Positions 1 to 7,120 of a DNA stretch of 16,846 nt are shown in pieces. The notes below the pieces were generated by a model, which was not told the DNA's origin, ran no database searches, and saw nothing but the letters and a program-made list of their open reading frames with translations. Made by a program: the position numbers and the translations under genes. The stretch's first letter is position 1; every line of letters starts with the position of its first letter. Origin of the DNA: CAYZJD01 sp964478455 (GTDB taxonomy: Bacteria > Acidobacteriota > Terriglobia > Bryobacterales > Bryobacteraceae); contig CAYZJD010000054.1 of NCBI GenBank assembly GCA_964478455.1, positions 1-16,846 of the forward strand. The letters are read 5' to 3'.

Positions 1-174
1 CCGGTCAAAATCCTCCGCTGGCATGACCACCACGGTCTCCGTGCCGTGTCGCGTGATTCGCTGAGGCCCCTCCGTCCGTGCCAGCCGGAACACTTCGCTG
101 AGTCGCGCCTTGGCCTCCCGCAACTGCCATGGTCGTCGTGGCCTCGACGCGGCTCTCTTGATTTTGCTGCCCAT
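1..174 (-). CDS. Phd/YefM-type antitoxin, N-terminal part (cut by window edge)
   Basis: This reading frame starts with ATG at 174-172 and stays open to base 1, so 58 residues are visible and the C-terminus lies outside the window. The stretch WQLREAKARLSEVFRLAR followed by EGPQRITRHGTETVVV and PAEDFDR is the classic N-terminal fold of Phd/YefM (prevent-host-death) antitoxins. In that family this part dimerises and binds its own operator, and the missing C-terminal tail would neutralise the partner toxin. The start is preferred because the only nearby alternative ATG (130-128) is out of frame. No strong Shine-Dalgarno sequence is visible. The first 15 residues are rich in Arg/Lys, which is common in these short DNA binders. 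A toxin gene (PIN, RelE or Fic type) would be expected just beyond the left edge but cannot be seen. Family assignment is fairly firm; the nature of the partner is unknown. Confidence 0.82.
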   Translation of the reverse strand, partial: MGSKIKRAASRPRRPWQLREAKARLSEVFRLARTEGPQRITRHGTETVVVMPAEDFDR

Positions 175-244
175 TAGATTAGTCCACAGCCTTCGGCTCA
201 AGCCTGGCTGCGCTTCTGCGCCCGGCTCCTTTCGCGCCGCCCCG

Positions 245-628
245 TCAGCTCCCCTTCCGCGCGACGCAGTCGATCTCCACCCGGATGCCTCCCCACAAGA
301 CCGATTGGACCGTCGTCCGCGCCGGCCGCACTCCCGGGAAAAACTCGGAGTACACCTTGTTGAAGCGGTCGAACTCTTTGATGTCCGCCAGATGGCAGGT
401 GCACTTCACCACGTCGGCGAAGCTCATTCCGCCGGCCTCGAGCACTTTGCCGATGTGCGTCAGCGTCAGCCGCGTCTGTTCCTCGATGGTTTCGCCGACG
501 ATCTGCCCGGTGGCGAGGTCAAGCGGTCCCTGGCCGCTCACGTAGAGCCAGCCGTCGATCAGCACCCCGGCCGAGTAAGCGCCGGTCTCCACCTTCTTGT
601 CCGGGTGTTTCACTTCTGCTTTGGGCAT
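245..628 (-). CDS. RidA family (YjgF/YER057c/UK114) enamine/imine deaminase
   Basis: A 127-residue protein of normal RidA length. Hallmarks are LYVSGQGPLD (28-37), ADVVKCTCHLADI (71-83), the FNKVYSEFF segment, RPARTTVQS (101-109) with R104 matching the substrate-carboxylate-binding arginine of RidA, and VEID near the C-terminus with E119 at the usual acidic position. RidA proteins hydrolyse reactive 2-aminoacrylate and other enamine/imine intermediates from PLP enzymes; many paralogs act in catabolic pathways instead. The frame opens at a TTG (640-638), but ATG 628-626 is preferred because GGAG (638-635) sits 6 nt before it. It is the last gene of a same-strand group behind the DHDPS-family lyase, separated by 75 nt that contain an inverted repeat. 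It may be a pathway-specific deaminase rather than the housekeeping RidA; the sequence alone does not decide this. Confidence 0.9.
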   Translation of the reverse strand: MPKAEVKHPDKKVETGAYSAGVLIDGWLYVSGQGPLDLATGQIVGETIEEQTRLTLTHIGKVLEAGGMSFADVVKCTCHLADIKEFDRFNKVYSEFFPGVRPARTTVQSVLWGGIRVEIDCVARKGS

Positions 629-645
629 GAGCATCTCCAATGCGC

Positions 646-742
646 GGGAAGAAGGGGTCAGACTTCTCTGCCCCCGAGTCGCAGTGGTTATGGTAACAAC
701 ATCTCACGTTGCGGGGGCAGAGCGGTCTGATGCCTTTTTCCC
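646..742. repeat. Long imperfect inverted repeat between the ridA-like and DHDPS-like genes
   Basis: The arms are 646-675 and 713-742; as reverse complements they match at 25 of 30 positions, with a central perfect block CTCTGCCCCC / GGGGGCAGAG. The 37-nt spacer contains a smaller inverted repeat GTTA-TGG-TAAC. The right arm lies inside the 3' end of the DHDPS-family gene and encodes its last residues; that gene's stop codon (706-704) is in the spacer. Size and layout resemble REP/BIME-type elements mobilised by RAYT transposases, or a degenerate miniature element, but no transposase is in the window. It could also serve as a weak bidirectional transcription barrier, although no T-tract follows either arm cleanly on the minus strand. 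Confidence 0.7.
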
Positions 743-1663
743 AGCCGGATTCCACGGCATGCCGAGCCGGTCCAGCAGCGCCAGAACGCGGGAATTCAGG
801 AACCGGACATGGTTCGCCTCCCTCACTTCGAGCGGCCAGCCGGCCGAGCGCACCGCGGCTGTGCGCAGCACGCCCCGGTCCTCCAGAAGGCGCTTCTCCG
901 CGTGGTGATACAGCTCCATGTTGTAGAGGCTGTAGACGATCTGTGGCAGCACTCCCTGAAAGATCTCGTAGGCCTCCGCCATCCGCCGCTCCTTCAGCAG
1001 CCGGTAGATCCGCGCCAGCAGATCCACCAGGCCGAGTGAAGGCATGACGCCGCACGAGCCGGCCGGGATCAGCTCCAGGATGTACATCCCGCCCCAGCCC
1101 TCAATCACGCCGACCTCGCCATTCGTCGCTTCCCGGACGGCCTCGATCTTCGCCGCCAGCAGCGGCTCCTCTAGCTTGACGTAGCGGAAGTGGGGAAATC
1201 GGCGATGGAGGTCGGCAATGAACTGCGCGCTGATGGAGGATCCGCCGGGATTGAAATCCTGCACGATCAGCGGAACCTCAATGGACTCGAGGATTGTAGC
1301 CAGGTAGCGCAGAATGCCGGCCTCGGGGATCGCGAATTGCCGCGGAATCGCAACGGCGATCGCCGAAGCGCCTGCCTTCTGCCCAGCAACCGCCAGCGCA
1401 GCCGCATGCCGCGCCGCCGGGTGATTCGCCTGGGCGATCACCGGTACCCGGCCCTTTGCAGCAACCACCGCCCGCGCCACCACCTGCCGGCGTTCCTCCT
1501 CGGAGAGCTTGTAGAACTCGCTCGCGTAGGCGGGCAGGCACACGCCCCACGCGTCGCCTGCGATGGCGAATTCAATCAGGCCGTCAAGCGCTTCCCAGTC
1601 GATTTCTTCCGCCGGCGTGAACGGCGTGGGGATAATCGGAATAATGCCGTCGATGTCGAACAT
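704..1663 (-). CDS. Dihydrodipicolinate synthase (DapA/NanA) family lyase, substrate unknown
   Basis: A 319-residue class I aldolase-like TIM barrel. The N-terminus GIIPIIPTPFTPAEEID is the family signature, AQANHPAARHAAALA fits the second barrel repeat, and YVKLEEP (161-167) carries Lys163, the expected Schiff-base lysine. At the position where true DapA has the YNVP tyrosine, this protein reads IVQDFNP (Q135-D136), so the Tyr used in proton relay is absent. This argues against lysine biosynthesis and for one of the divergent 2-oxoacid aldolases/dehydratases of the superfamily. The C-terminal residues KKASDRSAPAT are encoded by an inverted-repeat arm and look like an acquired tail. The start at ATG 1663-1661 fits family length, but no clear Shine-Dalgarno is seen. 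It lies 39 nt after the metallohydrolase gene and before the RidA-like gene, probably co-transcribed. General family firm, specific function not. Confidence 0.88.
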   Translation of the reverse strand: MFDIDGIIPIIPTPFTPAEEIDWEALDGLIEFAIAGDAWGVCLPAYASEFYKLSEEERRQVVARAVVAAKGRVPVIAQANHPAARHAAALAVAGQKAGASAIAVAIPRQFAIPEAGILRYLATILESIEVPLIVQDFNPGGSSISAQFIADLHRRFPHFRYVKLEEPLLAAKIEAVREATNGEVGVIEGWGGMYILELIPAGSCGVMPSLGLVDLLARIYRLLKERRMAEAYEIFQGVLPQIVYSLYNMELYHHAEKRLLEDRGVLRTAAVRSAGWPLEVREANHVRFLNSRVLALLDRLGMPWNPAGKKASDRSAPAT

Positions 1664-1702
1664 TGCAGGAGTGGCAGTATATCAGGTGTCCCGGCGCCTT
1701 CC

Positions 1703-4375
1703 TCAACCACCATGCGCTCGCACGCGCCCCTCCAGTACCTTCCGCGCCTCGGCCAGCATCCGAACCACCTTGTCGAACCGCTCCTGATCGGGACGTGTGG
1801 CCAGATTCCTGACCCAGGTCTCCGAGCCGTCGATCAACCTCAACATGTACGCCGCCGCGGGCGCGGAGAACAACTCCCGGCCCGGCACGGTGACATAGAC
1901 GGGCGAGGTGTGCGCGGCGATCCTGGACCACCCCGTGTCCATCCTCGACGCGCAGCGGGCTGCGATCCAAGCCGGGCCCGGTACGGACACCTTCTCTCGC
2001 AGCGTCATCTGTCTTGCGCCGCCGCCGTCCTCCCGCGAGGCCACCACCTTGCCGTTCAGGACGATTTCCAAACGGTGGACGGGCCACGCGCTCGTCATCT
2101 CCGCGCGCACCTCGACCGACCCGCCGCCGGCGCCGAGCCGGATCTCTGCGCCCGGCGGCTTGCCGTCCGCCTCGAGCAGCAGCAGCGGCCCCGAGGTCAT
2201 AAACGTGTTGCCGCTGCGCACGGCCTTCGCCCAATTGGCGAAGCTGAATTCCTCCTGGCCGATGTGAGCGTAGACGCGTTGTGCCCCGGCGGGCCCCCAG
2301 GCGCCCATCTTGTCGGTGCCGGCAACCGCCGGCAGCCGGTAGCCACAGTTCAGATACCGGTACCAGTCCAGGAAGCGCTGGTTGTTGAAATGCTCCGTCA
2401 TCCCCACCGGATACATCTCCAGCGCGTCGATCTTGCCGAGCACAATGTCGGCCGCCAGCTCCGCGTTGGGGTACGGGAAGTGGACCGCTACCACCAGCCC
2501 CTCGCGCTCGCGGCACCGATCGGCCCATTCGGCCAGGCTGTTCCACAGCGGATCGCCGATGTAACTCTCGTGCGGGCCGCTCGCGGACAGCGGAAATACC
2601 GGCTCTCCCTGGCCGCCCAAGAGCGCGAGGTGCCCCAAAATGTGCTGCCGGTTCTCCGTGCCGATCTGAACGATCATCTCGCCGTCGCTCGAGCGCAGCG
2701 GCCCGTGGCTCAAATCGCCGACGTTCGTGAACAGGTCTCCCCACTGCGCCGCCAGCAGGTTGATCAGGTTCAGCCCTTCGGCCTGCCCTTCGAGTACCGC
2801 TGTGCTCGGCGAGAGAAAGTGAACGTGAACGTCCGCGTTGATCCAGCCTTTCGACCGGAGGTCGGAAGCGCGCCGGATCTCGAGCCTCAGTTCTTTCTGC
2901 CCCGGCCGGATTGCCAGCCGCTGCCGGACCGGCTCGTACTCGAAGCCCTTGGCCAGCTCGACGAAGACGTCGCCCACGGGCAGCTCCGCCTGGAACGCGC
3001 CGTCCACATAAGCGAACGGGCTGCCGCCCCATAATATGTCGGCCCCGTAATCCTGGAACCAGCCGGCGTTGATCTCGGTGCGGTGCCCGTACGGCGGAAT
3101 GTACCGGCCCTCCTTCGATCGGAACGCCAAGCGGACGGGCGTGGGCTTGCCCGTCGAGGCGTCGATGACTTGCCCTCGCAGCCACCTCTTGTGCGCCTCC
3201 AGCAATCGGATGCCGGCGCCGGGCCGGCGGGCTTCCAGCTCACGGTCCGGCGTCGCCTTCCCAAGGTCGAACTCGAACCGGTCGCCGGTGCTCTTGTTAC
3301 GAAGCGTTAACGTGGCGTCCGGGCTCGCCGTCACCTCGACGTAGAGATGACGTGAGGTCTCGTCGGTTCGCGCATCCTCGCTGAGTCCCTTCTTGGGGGA
3401 GGCAAGCCATGCCGCCGCCTCGAACCGAGGAGGCCGGTACGTTCGCGCGACGGTGCCCAGATCGACGTCCGCTTCCCAGTTCGCCTTCCCGTCCGGCAGC
3501 GTGATCCGGTACAACTGGAGGCGTTCGCAGCGCAGCGGATGGTGCTCGCCTTGGTAAAGCGTCAGGCCGCAGACAAACAGCGGATCCTCCGAGCGGGCCT
3601 CGAGCGTGACGGCGCGGATGAGGCGCTCGGGGTTCGGGTTTTCAATCGCGCTGATCCACAGCGTGCCGAACCAGTCGAGCCCGGGACGCGGCCCCGGATA
3701 GTCTCCTTCCCAGACCCCCATTTGCAGTTGCCCCCAGTCCATGGCGTCGCTCAGCGGGTCGTGGAGCTTGCTTGGGATGTCCTTGCGATGCGGCGTTGCC
3801 GCGTAGCACAAGTGTCCCCAATCCACCGTCAGCGAACCTGTCTCGAAGCGCCGCCGCAGCGGTTGGCCGTGCCGGCCACCGCCTTCATACAGTAGAACCG
3901 CCTCCGCTAGAACCTGTCCGATGCGCTCGGTGACGTCCTTGCCCGGCGGCGGATCCTCGTCCGGGTCCCACTCACAGAACGAGGCGATGCACAGGAAGCG
4001 GGCCTTCGCCCCGACGGGTATCTCAGCTCGCTTCGCCAACCACGGCTTCTGGTTCGCACTCAGCGCGATCCAGCTCTTCTCGTCTGCCAAGCCAGGCCCT
4101 AGTAGGAATGGAATCCCGCGCAGCGACTGCAACCCACCGGGCGTCCGAATCAAACTATCCTGCTCGGACTCCTTCGCTAGGCCCCTGGCCTGCGGCCGCG
4201 GGCCAAGAACTTCCCCCGAGGCGTTGAAGAACTTCGAGCAGTCAATAGGGGTGAACTTCTGTTTGTCGTACTCCGCTGCCGCTGGCCCCTGGGCCAGTAG
4301 GAGGCGCAGCGTCGGCGCGCCTGCGGCCACGGTTTGAAGGAAACCGCGTTTCGTCAGTCCCGGTTTGTCTGGCAT
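1703..4375 (-). CDS. Exported CehA/McbA-family metallohydrolase (PHP-domain, large)
   Basis: An 890-residue protein. The N-terminus has a Tat-like signal, TKRGFLQTVAAGA (8-20), with KR instead of RR, followed by a hydrophobic stretch to about residue 34. Residues 40-390 form an unrecognised beta-rich region. Residues 398-505 resemble a carboxypeptidase-regulatory-like module (RGQVIDASTGKPTPVRL, then LPVGDVFVELAKGFEYEPVR). The catalytic PHP-type domain follows, with GWINADVHVHF (510-520), ENRQHILGHLALLG (574-587), VAVHFPYPNAELA (629-641) and AVAGTDKMGAWG (683-694), which supply His/Asp metal ligands. CehA/McbA members include carbaryl esterases, but most are uncharacterised hydrolases of periplasmic esters or phosphoesters. 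The gene is divergent from the RraA-like gene across 49 nt and leads the DHDPS/RidA group. AGAGG lies just 2 nt before the ATG, so initiation may be weak or leaderless. Substrate unknown. Confidence 0.85.
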   Translation of the reverse strand: MPDKPGLTKRGFLQTVAAGAPTLRLLLAQGPAAAEYDKQKFTPIDCSKFFNASGEVLGPRPQARGLAKESEQDSLIRTPGGLQSLRGIPFLLGPGLADEKSWIALSANQKPWLAKRAEIPVGAKARFLCIASFCEWDPDEDPPPGKDVTERIGQVLAEAVLLYEGGGRHGQPLRRRFETGSLTVDWGHLCYAATPHRKDIPSKLHDPLSDAMDWGQLQMGVWEGDYPGPRPGLDWFGTLWISAIENPNPERLIRAVTLEARSEDPLFVCGLTLYQGEHHPLRCERLQLYRITLPDGKANWEADVDLGTVARTYRPPRFEAAAWLASPKKGLSEDARTDETSRHLYVEVTASPDATLTLRNKSTGDRFEFDLGKATPDRELEARRPGAGIRLLEAHKRWLRGQVIDASTGKPTPVRLAFRSKEGRYIPPYGHRTEINAGWFQDYGADILWGGSPFAYVDGAFQAELPVGDVFVELAKGFEYEPVRQRLAIRPGQKELRLEIRRASDLRSKGWINADVHVHFLSPSTAVLEGQAEGLNLINLLAAQWGDLFTNVGDLSHGPLRSSDGEMIVQIGTENRQHILGHLALLGGQGEPVFPLSASGPHESYIGDPLWNSLAEWADRCREREGLVVAVHFPYPNAELAADIVLGKIDALEMYPVGMTEHFNNQRFLDWYRYLNCGYRLPAVAGTDKMGAWGPAGAQRVYAHIGQEEFSFANWAKAVRSGNTFMTSGPLLLLEADGKPPGAEIRLGAGGGSVEVRAEMTSAWPVHRLEIVLNGKVVASREDGGGARQMTLREKVSVPGPAWIAARCASRMDTGWSRIAAHTSPVYVTVPGRELFSAPAAAYMLRLIDGSETWVRNLATRPDQERFDKVVRMLAEARKVLEGRVRAHGG

Positions 4376-4424
4376 GGCCTCTATTCTCTACCCGGTCGGG
4401 GTACATTGTCAGGGGAGGCTCCGC
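4376..4424. promoter_or_regulatory. Short divergent intergenic region with the rraA-like ribosome binding site
   Basis: Only 49 nt separate the start codons of two divergent genes, so promoters for both must overlap here or extend into the coding sequences. AGGGGAGG (4411-4418) followed by CTCCGC and ATG is a strong ribosome binding site for the plus-strand gene and settles its start at 4425 rather than the earlier in-frame ATG at 4365. TACATT (4402-4407) could be a -10 element, but no convincing -35 box was found. No clear operator palindrome was seen. Confidence 0.45.
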
Positions 4425-5237
4425 ATGAAACGACTCGCTCTTCTGGCCCTGGCCGCCGTACCCGCCCTGGCGCAGCAGGCCGCTGTCCCGTTCTCCAAAC
4501 ACTACCTGCCGGTAAAGCAGTACTCCCAGCAGGAAAACGAAGCCATCGTCAAGAAGTTCGATGGCCTGCGCGTCACCGACGTCGTTGACGGGCTCGATGT
4601 CGTCGGCTTGCAGGACGTCACCGTCATGGACCAGGGTATGCAGCAGCTCTGGCGCGACGAGAAGGAGTTTACCCACCGCATCTACGGCGTCGCAGTGACG
4701 CTGCGCATCGTGCCGCCGCAGGAACGGGCCTCCATCTTCCCATCACACGCCGAATTCAGCAAGTGGGAATCCGCTTGGTACGGCTCCCGCATCCCAGGCG
4801 ACTTCGAGCACCACCTCAAGCCCGGCACGATCCTCGTCATCGATGGCTCGCGCACCAAGGACGTCGGTTTCTGCGGTTCCAACAACTCGCTGAGCTGGTT
4901 CACCCGCGGCATGCGCGGCATCGTGATCGACGGAGGCTGCCGTGATTCCGACGAGTTGATCCTCCAGCGCATCCCCGTCTATCATCGAGCTTCCACCCGC
5001 GGCATCGATCCCGGCCGCGTCATCATCGAGTCCTACAACGCGCCGGTCAATGTCGGCGGCGCTCTCGTCATGCCGGGCGACGTGATCGTCGCCGACACCG
5101 AGGGCGTCGTGGTGGTCCCGCGCGCCAAAGCCGAGGCAGTGGCCGCCGCCGCTCGCAAGATCCAGGACGACGACAAGGAAGGCCGCCGGCGCCTCTACGA
5201 AAAGCTCAACCGGCCACTCGACTTCACGGTGAAGTGA
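4425..5237 (+). CDS. RraA / HMG-aldolase family protein with N-terminal signal peptide
   Basis: A 270-residue protein. Residues 1-16 (MKRLALLALAAVPALA) form a textbook signal peptide, so the mature protein is probably periplasmic. The rest matches the RraA-like/4-hydroxy-4-methyl-2-oxoglutarate aldolase fold: LRVTDVVDGLDVVG (48-61), LKPGTILVIDGSR (131-143), GSNNSLSWFTRGMRGIVIDG (151-170) and GGCRDSDEL (170-178), where R173-D174 match the Arg-Asp pair that binds substrate and metal in HMG aldolases. The tail MPGDVIVADTEGVVVVP is the conserved family ending. Family aldolases cleave HMG, oxaloacetate and related 2-oxoacids, and RraA itself inhibits RNase E, a role that makes little sense outside the cytoplasm. 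The start is fixed by a strong AGGGGAGG site 6 nt upstream. Its stop overlaps a possible GTG start of the FkbM gene. Family strong, substrate inferred only as a 2-oxoacid. Confidence 0.88.
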   Translation: MKRLALLALAAVPALAQQAAVPFSKHYLPVKQYSQQENEAIVKKFDGLRVTDVVDGLDVVGLQDVTVMDQGMQQLWRDEKEFTHRIYGVAVTLRIVPPQERASIFPSHAEFSKWESAWYGSRIPGDFEHHLKPGTILVIDGSRTKDVGFCGSNNSLSWFTRGMRGIVIDGGCRDSDELILQRIPVYHRASTRGIDPGRVIIESYNAPVNVGGALVMPGDVIVADTEGVVVVPRAKAEAVAAAARKIQDDDKEGRRRLYEKLNRPLDFTVK

Positions 5238-5245
5238 AGGCACGC

Positions 5246-6223
5246 ATGCCCCATAATGGGGTGATGCAAGTCTCAACCTCGAAGCACTTGAGACTGCGGT
5301 TCTGGATCGCTGCGGTCACGCTTCTGTTTTTCGGCGTCATCCTGGGCTGGGGGCTGAGTGTGCTTCTGAGAACGCTGCCCGCCGTGCGAATGAAGCTCGG
5401 CGGCGCCGCTCAGGACTGCTCCTGGAGCAGGACTCTGTCGATTGACCGGGATTCCCGGCGGTTCTTGGCACTTCAGCGGCAGGCGACTCAGTCGGTGGCC
5501 ATTCTCGGTCATGATGAGGCGCTCGGCATCGACTTGCTGGCCTCTCCCGGCCGCGTCTTCTGGATCAAGCACGCTGGCCAGACCATGGACGGCCGGAAGC
5601 TTCTTTCCTATCTCCTGGCTGAACACGACTGGATGGAGGAGATGAGCAGCGAGAGCCACGTTCGCCCCGGCGATATCGTCCTCGATTGTGGCGCCCATGT
5701 CGGCGTGTTTACCGCCAAGGCGCTCGCCCGCGGAGCCGCCAGGGTCGTTGCCATCGAGCCTGATCCCGTTCACGTCGAGTGCCTTCGCCGTAACCTCCAT
5801 AAAGAAATCGCCCAGGGCAGGGTCACGCTGCTTCCCGAAGGCGTCTGGAGTCAGGAAGGCAGAATCACCCTGTTCGCGGGCGTCGAGAACTCCGGTGGCA
5901 ACAGCATGGTCGAGCAGCAGCAGGGAGGAGCCACCCAGGTCTCCGTCACGACCATCGACCGGCTCGTGCAAACCCTCCAGCTTCCCCGGGTGGACTTCAT
6001 CAAGATGGACATCGAAGGCGCGGAACGCCACGCGTTGCGCGGCGCATTGGAAACGCTGCGCAAGTTCCGCCCGCGTCTGATGATCGACAGCTATCACCTC
6101 CCCGACGACATGCGCGTGCTCCCGGCGATCATCCGGTCGGCCCACTCTGACTACGAAATGGTTTGCGGACCCTGTGGGCTCTTGGGCAACCGGGTCATTC
6201 CTCACGTAACCTTCTATCGCTGA
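5246..6223 (+). CDS. Membrane-anchored FkbM-family SAM-dependent methyltransferase
   Basis: A 325-residue protein. A single hydrophobic helix at 19-41 (FWIAAVTLLFFGVILGWGL) follows basic residues and looks like a signal anchor. The methyltransferase domain runs from about 140: motif I GDIVLDCGAHVGVFTAKAL (142-160), acidic SAM-ribose motif VVAIEPDP (167-174), TTIDRLV (235-241), and the FkbM signature FIKMDIEGAERHALRGA (251-267), ending in RPRLMIDSYHLPDD. FkbM enzymes O-methylate sugars or polyketides; the target here is unknown. Three starts compete: GTG 5234 overlapping the previous stop, ATG 5246 and ATG 5264. ATG 5246 is chosen because GAAGG sits 5 nt before it; none changes the domain content. 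It is 8 nt after the RraA-like gene and almost certainly co-transcribed with it. The anchor suggests work at the membrane, perhaps on a lipid-linked glycan (inference). Confidence 0.88.
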   Translation: MPHNGVMQVSTSKHLRLRFWIAAVTLLFFGVILGWGLSVLLRTLPAVRMKLGGAAQDCSWSRTLSIDRDSRRFLALQRQATQSVAILGHDEALGIDLLASPGRVFWIKHAGQTMDGRKLLSYLLAEHDWMEEMSSESHVRPGDIVLDCGAHVGVFTAKALARGAARVVAIEPDPVHVECLRRNLHKEIAQGRVTLLPEGVWSQEGRITLFAGVENSGGNSMVEQQQGGATQVSVTTIDRLVQTLQLPRVDFIKMDIEGAERHALRGALETLRKFRPRLMIDSYHLPDDMRVLPAIIRSAHSDYEMVCGPCGLLGNRVIPHVTFYR

Positions 6224-6302
6224 CCCCGGCGCCGGTCGCGTTTCCCTGAAGGAACTTAGTAACAGCCGGTGGTGTCTACCCAAATGGCAGTAAGTGAAGT
6301 GA

Positions 6303-6349
6303 CCGGCCCGGCCTTGGGGGGAGGCTGGCGTGCCCCAAGGCCGGGCCGG
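6303..6349. promoter_or_regulatory. Perfect 17-bp GC-rich hairpin just upstream of the TonB-like gene
   Basis: The arms 6303-6319 and 6333-6349 are exact reverse complements (CCGGCCCGGCCTTGGGG / CCCCAAGGCCGGGCCGG) with a 13-nt loop. The stem ends 2 nt before the GGGAGGG ribosome binding site (6352-6358) of the GTG start at 6364. The loop itself holds GGAGG followed 5 nt later by GTG, a decoy-like second start signal. No T-run follows the plus-strand stem, so a classic intrinsic terminator is unlikely. It may protect the mRNA end, act as an RNA control element for the downstream gene, or be a REP-like repeat. Confidence 0.7.
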
Positions 6350-6363
6350 ATGGGAGGGCCGTC

Positions 6364-7116
6364 GTGTTCGAGCAAGCCTTTGTCGAAGGAACCGGAAAAA
6401 CACACCGCCCGTGGACGGTGGTCGTCTCGTCGCTCGGCCAGCTCGCGCTCGTCGGTCTCGGGGTTCTTCTCCCGCTGGTTCACACTGAGGTCATCCCCGG
6501 CGTCCGCCTCACCTGGATATTCTTCGGTCCCGGACAGCCTCCAGCCCGGCGTCAGGAGGGGATCAAGCCGGTGCGGCGTACGAAGTCGCCGCCACGGCCG
6601 TATGTGCAAGGCCGGCTTCAGGAGCCTTCAACGATTCCGAACCAGGTGGCGCAGATCATCGACGAGGTTCCCGAGATCGGCTCCGGTAGCACAGGTTCGG
6701 AGGAGGGCTTCATTGGCGGAACCGGCGATCTGTTTGGACCCATGCATCCCGTACTCAAGGGGCTGGCGCCCCCGCCGGTTCGGCCCCCCGAGGTCCGCGC
6801 CGAGCCCGTGCAGAAAACCACCAAGACGCCACGAATCCGCGTCGGCGGGCTGGTGCAACCTCCCACGCCGGTCTACACTCCACGGCCGGAATACCCGCTG
6901 CTGGCCCGCCAGGTGCGGGTGTCCGGGGTCGTGAACCTCGAGGCCGTCATCGGCGTCGATGGCCGCGTTCGCAGCCTTCGCCTCGTCAGTGGCCACCCGT
7001 TGCTCGTCAACGCCGCCGTGAATGCCGTCAGGCAGTGGCGCTACACCCCCATTCTGCTCAACAGCGAGCCCGTGGAAATCGTGATGCAGATCGACGTGAA
7101 GTTCTTCCTGCAATAA
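6364..7116 (+). CDS. TonB-like energy transducer (C-terminal TonB domain, GTG start)
   Basis: A 250-residue protein with TonB architecture. A cytoplasmic stub leads into one membrane helix at about 17-40 (WTVVVSSLGQLALVGLGVLL). A proline/basic-rich periplasmic linker follows, with a short Gly/Ser-rich stretch (EIGSGSTGSEEGFIGGTG, 104-121). The C-terminal TonB domain spans about 165-250 with RPEYPLLARQVRVSGVVNLE (174-193), VIGVDGRVRSLRLVSGHP (195-212) and AVRQWRYTP (221-229). TonB proteins transfer proton-motive energy from ExbB/ExbD to outer-membrane receptors. The GTG start is supported by GGGAGGG 5 nt upstream; no ATG option fits. No exbB/exbD or receptor gene is in view, so this is a stand-alone paralog. 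It converges with a small minus-strand ORF, leaving only 4 nt between stops and no visible terminator. Expression may be influenced by the hairpin in its leader. Confidence 0.88.
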   Translation: MFEQAFVEGTGKTHRPWTVVVSSLGQLALVGLGVLLPLVHTEVIPGVRLTWIFFGPGQPPARRQEGIKPVRRTKSPPRPYVQGRLQEPSTIPNQVAQIIDEVPEIGSGSTGSEEGFIGGTGDLFGPMHPVLKGLAPPPVRPPEVRAEPVQKTTKTPRIRVGGLVQPPTPVYTPRPEYPLLARQVRVSGVVNLEAVIGVDGRVRSLRLVSGHPLLVNAAVNAVRQWRYTPILLNSEPVEIVMQIDVKFFLQ

Positions 7117-7120
7117 CCGC

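Noticed and set aside
1190..3034. 614-codon open frame on the plus strand antisense to the metallohydrolase
   Set aside because: It is a composition shadow of a GC-rich gene: the peptide is Arg/Pro/Ala-rich without domain motifs, whereas the minus-strand frame has a signal peptide and PHP motifs.
1584..3185. 533-codon minus-strand frame overlapping the metallohydrolase and the DHDPS-like gene
   Set aside because: Arg/Gly-rich low-complexity translation with no motifs; it spans the boundary of two well-supported genes in another frame.
6226..6241. Palindrome CCGGCGCCGG after the FkbM stop as a terminator
   Set aside because: A self-complementary GC run with no loop and no T-tract; expected by chance in such GC-rich DNA.
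5273..6403. 376-codon minus-strand frame antisense to the FkbM gene
   Set aside because: No recognisable domain; the plus-strand frame shows all FkbM motifs.
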